From an uncultured Sulfurovum sp. (GTDB lineage Bacteria > Campylobacterota > Campylobacteria > Campylobacterales > Sulfurovaceae), in contig CACVAR010000002.1 of NCBI GenBank assembly GCA_902727905.1, positions 1 to 11,068 on the forward strand: a stretch of DNA of 11,068 nt, written 5' to 3'. The position numbers and the translations under genes were made by a program. The notes beneath the pieces were generated by a model. It had not been told where the DNA came from. It made no database searches and saw only the letters and a program-made list of their open reading frames with translations. Below are positions 5,389 to 11,068 of the stretch, piece after piece (within the stretch, counting starts at the first letter, position 1; each line of letters opens with the position of its first letter).

Positions 5389-6729
5389 TTAAATAATTTT
5401 ACTTACAAGTTCTTTTTCTTCACCTTGATTTTCTTTTTTCTCATCTTTATGTTTTCTACTTCTCTCAACCAAAATGGCAAAGACAAAACTTGTTAACACA
5501 AAACCTAAAAATAAAAAGAACCCTACTTCTAAATGTGTTCCATTGAAAGTAACTATATTGACAGGGTCTTCACCTGTTTGAAGCCTGTTTAGTTCATTTT
5601 CTACAACACCGTCTAAACCTAAGAATCCCATAAACATAGAGACTACCATAACATCTGCCATAGACCATTTGGTAGAGTAAAGTGCGAAAAAACGTGTTAC
5701 AGCATTGTTACTAACTATACCTAAAGAGTAATAATATAAAATACTTGTTACAAGCTTTAATAGAGGGAAGATTATGGAAAACATAACCAATAGTACCCCT
5801 ACAAATATCATCTTTACTTCCCCTGACTCTAGCAGTAAGACAAGTAAATCCACAATACTCTTAGATTTAAAAAATAAAATTTGATTTTCAAAAATGACAG
5901 GCTGTTCAAGTACTATAAAATAGAGTTTTGTAATCTTAGCTTCAATGTCTAACATAGGCAGTAAAACACCTGTCATAAGTAAGCTTGCACTGGTTGCCGT
6001 AAATGTAAATAGAGCTATAGAGTCAAGCACACCTTTTATAACCAATAAAATAATAATAACCGTAGCAATCACTAAGATTCTTAGCATTAAAGTGTTCATT
6101 TTTTCAGTACTATTTTTTATGTGTTGATCTAAAATAGGACTACACTCTTCTGCATTAGATACGTCATATTTAAGAAGCAAAGCATTAAACTTTGTCATGT
6201 CTGTATCTGTTTTGAATTTATTTTTCATAAATTCTTTGAGTTTTTCTCTTAAGGCTTTTTTAGCTCTCTCTTGATTTTCTGGTTTTTCTATTTCTATCAT
6301 GACAGCAGCAGTAAATTCAGGGACACGCTTACGTAAATCTTTAAAATCAACAATCGAGTCTGTAATCATCTGTTTAGTACTGCCAAAAATACTGTTAAAG
6401 AATCCAGACTCAGCCGTGTTTCTTTCTTTAACTATGCGTTCAGTTTCAACAATAAGTGTGTCTATAACCGTACTAACATAACCCTCTACCTCTTCTCTAT
6501 TATTAAGATTTAGATTGAAAGACTCAATTTTAACATCCATAACCTCTGTAATCTTTCTTGTCCACTCATCTGAGTTAAACATACCATATTTTACAGAATG
6601 AAGTTCAGCATAATCAACTTTGTAGCTTTGCGCTTCTTTTCCAAGTTTAATAAGTTCCATAGAAAAGTATGCAAGAGGAAAAAGTAAAAGTATAGAAATA
6701 AGGGTTAAGATTCGGTTAAAAATTTTCAT
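5389..6729 (-). CDS. PqiA-like inner-membrane protein
   Basis: The protein has 446 residues from the ATG at 6729; a GTG two codons earlier (6735) is the alternative, and neither has a strong ribosome binding site. Counting from the GTG, there is an N-terminal membrane segment (about 8-28) and then a polar domain of about 185 residues, probably periplasmic. The C-terminal half follows with roughly five membrane segments (about 216-236, 240-262, 308-332, 358-375, 403-424) and a charged cytoplasmic tail. The C-terminal half carries PqiA-family (PF04403) signatures: SLLLMTGVLLPMLDIEAK, FSIIFPLLKL and KWSMADVMVVS. Canonical PqiA proteins have two such domains and CxxC zinc ribbons. This one has a single domain, no CxxC and one cysteine. 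PqiA proteins work with MCE (PqiB-type) proteins in envelope lipid transport, but no MCE gene is visible here. It heads the DUF1059 and cupin lipoprotein cluster. Confidence 0.82.
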   Translation of the reverse strand: MKIFNRILTLISILLLFPLAYFSMELIKLGKEAQSYKVDYAELHSVKYGMFNSDEWTRKITEVMDVKIESFNLNLNNREEVEGYVSTVIDTLIVETERIVKERNTAESGFFNSIFGSTKQMITDSIVDFKDLRKRVPEFTAAVMIEIEKPENQERAKKALREKLKEFMKNKFKTDTDMTKFNALLLKYDVSNAEECSPILDQHIKNSTEKMNTLMLRILVIATVIIILLVIKGVLDSIALFTFTATSASLLMTGVLLPMLDIEAKITKLYFIVLEQPVIFENQILFFKSKSIVDLLVLLLESGEVKMIFVGVLLVMFSIIFPLLKLVTSILYYYSLGIVSNNAVTRFFALYSTKWSMADVMVVSMFMGFLGLDGVVENELNRLQTGEDPVNIVTFNGTHLEVGFFLFLGFVLTSFVFAILVERSRKHKDEKKENQGEEKELVSKII

Positions 6730-6790
6730 AGCCACAAGTTTAGCTAAAAAATACTATATTTTAGACTTATATATTTTATTTAAAGATAAT

Positions 6791-6811
6791 CTCGGGATAA
6801 ATACTCCCGAG
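6791..6811 (-). terminator. Rho-independent terminator of acs
   Basis: CTCGGGA (6791-6797) and TCCCGAG (6805-6811) are a perfect 7-bp GC-rich stem with a 7-nt loop, 16 nt beyond the acs stop codon. On the minus strand it is followed by the moderately T-rich ATTATCTTTAAAT. This is the strongest terminator-like structure in the window, and it separates acs from the PqiA-like cluster. Confidence 0.78.
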
Positions 6812-6827
6812 ACAAAAATTATTGAAA

Positions 6828-8774
6828 TTATGCTTCTTTTACAATCTTCTCAATAGCACCCACAATAGAAGGATCTTCAAGTGTTGAAGTATCTTGAGTA
6901 ATCGCTTCACCCTTAACGATTGAACGTAAAATTCTTCTCATAATTTTACCTGAACGTGTTTTAGGAACATCTGGAACAAATGCAATAGCATCACAAAGAG
7001 CAATGGCACCAATCTCTTTTTTAATTACTTTATTAATCTCTATTTTAAGATCTTCACAAGCATCATCAACACATTTTAATACAATGTAAGCGAAAATTCC
7101 CTCACCTTTAATCTCATGTGGTTTACCTACAACAGCAACAGCTGCTACAGAATCATGCTTTTTAATAGCAGCTTCAACTTCTGCTGTTCCCATTCTGTGA
7201 CCTGAAACATTAATAACATCATCAGTTCTACCAGTAATCGTAATATAACCATCTTCAGCAATCATTGCACCGTCACCTGTAAAGTAAACAGGCTCTCCAT
7301 CTTTTTTACAGTCACCAAAGTATGATTTTTTGAATCTCTCAGGATCATTCCAAATGGTTCTAATCATTGAAGGCCAAGGCTTGGTAATACACATAAACCC
7401 TTTTTCTCCAACTGGTGTTGGTGTTCCATCTTCTTCAATAATCTCAGCCATAATCCCTGGAAGCGCAAATGTCGCACAAGCAGGTTTAATAGGTGTTGCT
7501 CCTGGTAATGGAGAAATCATGTGTCCACCTGTTTCTGTTTGCCAGTACGTATCTACAATGGCACATTTAGAGTTTCCAACAACTTCGTAGTACCATTTCC
7601 ATGCTGGAGGATCAATAGGCTCACCAACGGTTCCAAGTACTCTTAGTTTTGAAAGATCATATTTTTTAGGCTCATCTTCACCTGTTTTGTGAAGTAATCT
7701 AATTGCTGTAGGTGCTGTATAGAATTGAGTAATGTTATGGTCTTGAACCATTTTCCAAGCACGTCCTGCATCTGGGTACGTTGGTACACCTTCAAACATA
7801 ACGGTAGTTCCACCAGCTGCAAGAGGACCATATACTATGTAAGTATGTCCTGTAATCCAACCAATATCGGCTGTACACCAATACACATCGTTTTGACGTA
7901 GGTCAAATACCCACTCCATTGTCATTTGTGCCCAAAGAATGTAACCAGCTGTTGAGTGCTGAACTCCTTTTGGTTTTCCTGTTGAACCTGATGTGTAAAG
8001 TAAGAAAAGTGGGTCTTCTGATTCCATTGGCTCAAAAGGACATTCAGCAGACTCTTCAGTAATAAGTTCATTATAGTTATGATCTCTACCCTCTACCCAT
8101 GTAATTTCTTCGTTGTTTCTTTTAACAACTAAAACAGATTCAATACTTTCTCCACCTTGGCTCAACGCGTCATCAACAACGTTTTTAAGCATGTAAGGCT
8201 TACCTTTTCTAAATGCACCATCAGCTGTAATAACAACTTTTGCTTCAGCATCTTCGATTCTGTCTTTTAATGCTTCTGCTGAGAATCCACCAAATACAAT
8301 TGAGTGAATCGCACCAATACGTGTACATGCTAACATTGCATACGCTGCTTCTGGAATCATTGGCATATAAAGAACGACTCTATCACCTTTTTTTACACCA
8401 AACTTGTTTTTAAGTAAGTTTGCCATTTTGTTTGTTCGCTCTGAAAGCTGTGCATAAGTAATGTTCTGAACATCACCTTTGTCCCCTTCAAATACAATCG
8501 CATCTTGATCAGCTTTATCAGCTAAATGTCTGTCAATACATTGATTAGATACATTCAACTTACCATTTGAGAACCACTTATAAAATGGTGCATTAGATTC
8601 ATCTAAAACTGTATCGTATGGTTCAATCCAGTCAATCTTCTCATCAGCAAAACCTTTCCAATAACCTTCGTAATCTTCGATTGCTTTGTTCTGTAGCTCC
8701 CAATAAGCATCCATAGAGTTGATTGCTGCATCTTTAGCAAATTCTGGATTTGGGTTAAATATTTGTTCTGACAT
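6828..8774 (-). CDS. acs: Acetyl-CoA synthetase (acetate--CoA ligase, AMP-forming)
   Basis: A 648-residue enzyme of standard Acs length that converts acetate, ATP and CoA to acetyl-CoA via acetyl-AMP in the cytoplasm, for acetate assimilation. Signatures in order are the adenylate-forming P-loop YTSGSTGKPKG (260-270), DTYWQTETGG (408-417) with the tryptophan (W411) that restricts the pocket to acetate, the hinge GRTDDVINVSGHRMG (515-529), and PKTRSGKIMRR near the C-terminus. K610 in that last motif corresponds to the catalytic lysine controlled by reversible acetylation in Salmonella Acs; no acetyltransferase or deacetylase gene is nearby. The ATG at 8774 is preceded by AAGGAAG at good spacing. 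It follows the amidase gene on the same strand across a 125-nt gap with its own promoter-like motif, and it ends in a clear terminator. Confidence 0.97.
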   Translation of the reverse strand: MSEQIFNPNPEFAKDAAINSMDAYWELQNKAIEDYEGYWKGFADEKIDWIEPYDTVLDESNAPFYKWFSNGKLNVSNQCIDRHLADKADQDAIVFEGDKGDVQNITYAQLSERTNKMANLLKNKFGVKKGDRVVLYMPMIPEAAYAMLACTRIGAIHSIVFGGFSAEALKDRIEDAEAKVVITADGAFRKGKPYMLKNVVDDALSQGGESIESVLVVKRNNEEITWVEGRDHNYNELITEESAECPFEPMESEDPLFLLYTSGSTGKPKGVQHSTAGYILWAQMTMEWVFDLRQNDVYWCTADIGWITGHTYIVYGPLAAGGTTVMFEGVPTYPDAGRAWKMVQDHNITQFYTAPTAIRLLHKTGEDEPKKYDLSKLRVLGTVGEPIDPPAWKWYYEVVGNSKCAIVDTYWQTETGGHMISPLPGATPIKPACATFALPGIMAEIIEEDGTPTPVGEKGFMCITKPWPSMIRTIWNDPERFKKSYFGDCKKDGEPVYFTGDGAMIAEDGYITITGRTDDVINVSGHRMGTAEVEAAIKKHDSVAAVAVVGKPHEIKGEGIFAYIVLKCVDDACEDLKIEINKVIKKEIGAIALCDAIAFVPDVPKTRSGKIMRRILRSIVKGEAITQDTSTLEDPSIVGAIEKIVKEA

Positions 8775-8818
8775 TTATCTTCCTTATTTATCATTTCTTC
8801 TTTTTAGATATGGGAAGT

Positions 8819-8827
8819 AGTTTAACA
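8819..8827 (-). promoter_or_regulatory. Extended -10 candidate of acs
   Basis: On the minus strand TGTTAAACT (a TGn plus a weak -10) follows a T-run within ATTTTTTTATGTTAA. The identical 15-mer occurs upstream of the amidase gene. T-rich tracts before an extended -10 are typical of Campylobacterota sigma-70 promoters. The predicted start would give a leader of about 37 nt. Confidence 0.4.
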
Positions 8828-8899
8828 TAAAAAAATGAAGTTTCCAAAGAAGCCATGCAGAATTATTTTACTAATATTACAATGATCTAAAAAGTAATT

Positions 8900-10030
8900 T
8901 TAATAAAGACCATAATAGTTGTTTATCCCTCTTGCCACACCTTCCATAAGAACCGTTTGATAATGAGGATTTGTTAACTTTTTAACTTCATTTTTATTGG
9001 TTAAATACCCTGTTTCAATTAATATAGCTGGCATTTTAGTCGCTAGTAAAACCCAAAAATCTTTTCTCTTTATCCCTTTGTCATAGATTTTGTATTGTCT
9101 ACTAACATGCGATAATATATTTTTTTTTACTGTTTTGGCTAAACTTCTTGACTGAGAAAACTTCCAAGAACTTACCATCTCTTTATAGGCACTTTTACTA
9201 TAGACTTTACGTCCACGGTAAACAGCCCTTTTGTTTCTAACCCTTTTTGTATTTCTTAAACCTAAATAGAATACTTCCAGACCCTCATAACGTACACCTT
9301 TTGTTCTCTTCTTTGGTGCTGCATTGGCATGTATGGAAACAAAAATAGACCCTTTACGATTATAAACATAGTCTGTACGTTGCTTCAAATTCATAAACTT
9401 ATCTCTATCTCTTGTAAGCAATACTCTATAACCCATCTTTTGTAAAATATTTTTTAACTTCAAAGTCATGCTTAAAGTCAAATCTTTCTCTCGTACCTTT
9501 TTAGATGATGCCCCCACATCTCGTCCACCATGCCCAGCATCCAGTACTATCGTTCGGTACTTACGATTAGGATTAAAACCATAGGACTGTAGTACTTTCT
9601 TTTTAACTATTTTCTTTTGGGCTACTGTTTGCTTTAAAGTGGGAGTAGTAGAAAATGGTAAAAAAAGTGCTAGCTTACGCCCAGTAATTTTATAATTTCC
9701 TTTCATTGAAACTTTTGCCTCTATGACAATCCGTAAAGTCTGTTTGTTGTATTGGGCTATTCTAAAAGCTTGAATTCCCTTAGCTTTATATTGAGAGATA
9801 CTTTGTGTCTTTGGTAAAGCAGCCCCATCAATGTCATAAACATGCTTCACAATACCCTTACCTTTAATGGTAAAGTGTTTAACTAAACCAACAGGATACT
9901 TAAATAACAAGTTTAATTGATGATTTGAAAGAGAAGTATGACGTAAATAGTTATCTGTTTTAGCCATAAGTTCAAAACCAGTCACGAGCAATAAAATATA
10001 CATTAGAAATATTTTTTTAAAAATGACCAA
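8900..10030 (-). CDS. N-acetylmuramoyl-L-alanine amidase (AmiC-type, Amidase_3)
   Basis: A 376-residue periplasmic cell-wall hydrolase that cleaves the lactyl-peptide bond between MurNAc and L-Ala, used in daughter-cell separation. An N-terminal signal peptide (FKKIFLMYILLLVTGFELMA) is followed by a putative AMIN-like beta domain (about 30-125), a basic linker (QKKIVKKKVLQ) and the zinc amidase domain (about 158-376). Zinc ligands and catalytic residues are visible: H167 in LDAGHGGRD, E181, H234 in SIHANA, and E339 in ILIETGYLTN. The region 240-290 is strongly basic and probably covers the regulatory helix insert. The first codon is TTG at 10030, with AAAGGA only one base upstream. ATG at 10003 would remove the KK of the signal peptide, so the exact start is uncertain. 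The gene stands upstream of acs on the same strand. Confidence 0.93.
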   Translation of the reverse strand: MVIFKKIFLMYILLLVTGFELMAKTDNYLRHTSLSNHQLNLLFKYPVGLVKHFTIKGKGIVKHVYDIDGAALPKTQSISQYKAKGIQAFRIAQYNKQTLRIVIEAKVSMKGNYKITGRKLALFLPFSTTPTLKQTVAQKKIVKKKVLQSYGFNPNRKYRTIVLDAGHGGRDVGASSKKVREKDLTLSMTLKLKNILQKMGYRVLLTRDRDKFMNLKQRTDYVYNRKGSIFVSIHANAAPKKRTKGVRYEGLEVFYLGLRNTKRVRNKRAVYRGRKVYSKSAYKEMVSSWKFSQSRSLAKTVKKNILSHVSRQYKIYDKGIKRKDFWVLLATKMPAILIETGYLTNKNEVKKLTNPHYQTVLMEGVARGINNYYGLY

Positions 10031-10049
10031 ATCCTTTAATTGTTGGGGT

Positions 10050-10079
10050 ATCTTAACATAAAAAAATAGTTTAAACTAT
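10050..10079 (-). promoter_or_regulatory. Extended -10 of the amidase gene with an overlapping palindrome
   Basis: On the minus strand TGTTAAGAT (10050-10058) is an extended -10 candidate preceded by T7, and the start site would lie about 20 nt before the coding region. The 14-bp perfect palindrome ATAGTTTAAACTAT at 10066-10079 covers the expected -35 zone. It could be an operator, or simply an AT-rich promoter feature. Confidence 0.4.
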
Positions 10080-10224
10080 AAAAGCACTCCATATCTTCTA
10101 CTTTATTTTCAAGATAACAGAATCTGTTTCTTAGAACCCTATATTCATATAACTTATCAATATATTAAGAAAATATATTAAAATTTTTATATAAAATGTA
10201 ATAATTTACTGAAAGGATACTATT

Positions 10225-10932
10225 ATGTCCATAATACCTAAAAAGATTTTTAATTTAAGTCATAAAACTGACTATATTACTGTCTCACAACTGGCAAAAT
10301 TCTTTTCTATTGAAGCACGACAACTCAATCAAATATTAACAAACATGAAATGGATTGAGAAAGAACATTACATTTGGTGGGTAGCAACAGACTTAGGAAA
10401 AGAAAATGGTGCCATAGAACATACCGATGAAAAAAACAGAGTTTGTTATGTTAACTGGAATAAAAGTATCATGCAAAATGAGAAACTTATTGCAACCATT
10501 AGAAATACTGTCAAATCCTATATAGAAAATAACTTATATGAAGAGTTTATAAAAGAGCAATTTACTTCTCAAGGTTATACTGTGTGGCATCACTCAAAAG
10601 ACAAAACACAACAAGACAAAAACAAAAACATCACCCTAGTAGCTAAAAAGAACAAAAAAATCCTACTCATTCATTGTCGTGACAACCAACTAGACATTTC
10701 AGTTGATGAACTAAAAGTTTTTCAACAACAACGAGATGACTTTAAAAAAGACAATCCTGTCTTTGAAACTTATGATTTAAGCTTGCATTATACTATGTCA
10801 GGTTTTTTCCTAACAGAAGATGCTTATGAGTATGTTGAAGAAAATCGTGGAGACATCACTTATGAAGTTGTTAAAGGTAACTCAGACAACAACTGGATGG
10901 ACTCACTTCTACTAAAAGAAGAGATGCTTTAG
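10225..10932 (+). CDS. HTH plus degenerate Mrr-type nuclease-fold protein
   Basis: A 235-residue soluble protein that I cannot name. Residues about 16-45 (YITVSQLAKFFSIEARQLNQ) look like a helix-turn-helix. They are followed by WWVATDLGKENGA, similar to phage-regulator domains that end in a K-x-NGA turn. Residues about 100-216 resemble a restriction-endonuclease-like (Mrr_cat) domain: LYEEFIKEQFTSQGYTVWHH, then ITLVAKKNKKILLIHCRDN, then FFLTEDAYEYVEEN in place of the usual strand and helix end. The expected D and Q/E-x-K of the catalytic strands appear as N135 and H150-C-R152, so it is probably not an active nuclease. The ATG at 10225 has AAAGGA eight bases upstream. It is a single gene between the amidase and an IS5-type element, which suggests an accessory locus. 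Confidence 0.7.
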   Translation: MSIIPKKIFNLSHKTDYITVSQLAKFFSIEARQLNQILTNMKWIEKEHYIWWVATDLGKENGAIEHTDEKNRVCYVNWNKSIMQNEKLIATIRNTVKSYIENNLYEEFIKEQFTSQGYTVWHHSKDKTQQDKNKNITLVAKKNKKILLIHCRDNQLDISVDELKVFQQQRDDFKKDNPVFETYDLSLHYTMSGFFLTEDAYEYVEENRGDITYEVVKGNSDNNWMDSLLLKEEML

Positions 10933-10974
10933 TTATAAAAACTAAGAAGCAATCTGAGAATAAATGAAACAATA

Positions 10975-10983
10975 TGCTAAAAT
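10975..10983 (+). promoter_or_regulatory. Extended -10 candidate before the transposase
   Basis: TGCTAAAAT matches the TGn-TATAAT pattern at all but one base of the hexamer. A start near 10990 would give a leader of about 24 nt before the ATG at 11014. It may be the internal promoter of the insertion sequence. The left terminal inverted repeat could not be placed without the right end. Confidence 0.4.
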
Positions 10984-11013
10984 ACTACAAAAAAACGAGT
11001 AAAATATAAACAA

Positions 11014-11068
11014 ATGAAATATAAGACAGATTTAATAGATAAAGAGTGGGAAATAATCAAAGATTTTT
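11014..11068 (+). mobile_element. Start of an IS5-type transposase (partial, runs off the window)
   Basis: Eighteen codons are visible from the ATG at 11014 to the window edge: MKYKTDLIDKEWEIIKDF. The pattern of a short basic start, then (T/S)DLTDxEW and E-x-I, is the hallmark of the N-terminal DUF4096 region of IS5-family transposases. No good ribosome binding site is visible; ACGAG lies about 16 bases upstream. The element's left end should lie between 10933 and 11013. Whether the transposase is intact cannot be seen. Confidence 0.65.

Noticed and set aside
6730..6735. GTG at 6735 as the start of the PqiA-like protein
   Set aside because: It is possible, but the ATG two codons later gives the same protein, is the commoner start codon, and neither has a good ribosome binding site.
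7330..7590. Plus-strand open frame inside acs
   Set aside because: It lies antisense to strongly conserved acs motifs and has no family-like sequence or ribosome binding site. The same applies to the open frames at 5212-5496, 5945-6127 and 6299-6481.
8836..8860. Sigma-54 promoter upstream of acs (TGGCTTCTTTGG on the minus strand)
   Set aside because: It lacks the GC dinucleotide of the -12 element at correct spacing. The sigma-70-like extended -10 closer to the gene is preferred.

Overview
The window is AT-rich and gene-dense. Its gene set (one-domain PqiA-like protein, AMIN-plus-Amidase_3 murein amidase, acetyl-CoA synthetase, stand-alone DUF234 protein) and its TGnTATAAT-type promoters suggest a Campylobacterota (Epsilonproteobacteria) chromosome, perhaps Sulfurimonas-, Sulfurovum- or Arcobacter-like. 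That assignment rests on recognising protein families, not on a database search.

Left part (1-4300) looks accessory. It holds the tail of a probable membrane protein, a 25-codon ORF, an unrecognised 233-residue gene on the minus strand, a TetR-family regulator on the plus strand with palindromic operators, and a coupled pair: a DUF234 protein followed by a DEAD-box helicase. The helicase is broken by a deletion plus a frameshift that remove its motif VI. Four near-identical copies of a 31-bp repeat lie between these genes (219, 956, 2103, 4265). Three sit just upstream of a start codon and point the same way relative to that gene. Copies 1-2 and copies 3-4 form direct-repeat pairs that bracket the 233-residue gene and the DUF234/helicase pair.

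Middle part (4342-6740): a small thioredoxin-like gene with what looks like a leaderless promoter converges, with an 8-nt overlap, on a minus-strand three-gene cluster. Read in transcription order the cluster is a PqiA-like membrane protein, a Met-rich DUF1059 protein and a cupin lipoprotein.

Right part (6800-11068) begins with housekeeping genes on the minus strand: amiC-like amidase, then acs, which ends in a clear GC-rich terminator. Next comes a plus-strand gene for a DNA-binding-like protein with a degenerate Mrr-type nuclease domain. At the edge is the start of an IS5-type transposase.

No rRNA, tRNA or CRISPR array was seen. The most unusual signals are the 31-bp repeat family, the duplicated TetR operator, the truncated helicase in a coupled operon, and two nuclease-fold proteins that both seem to lack a canonical catalytic ExK/QxK motif.
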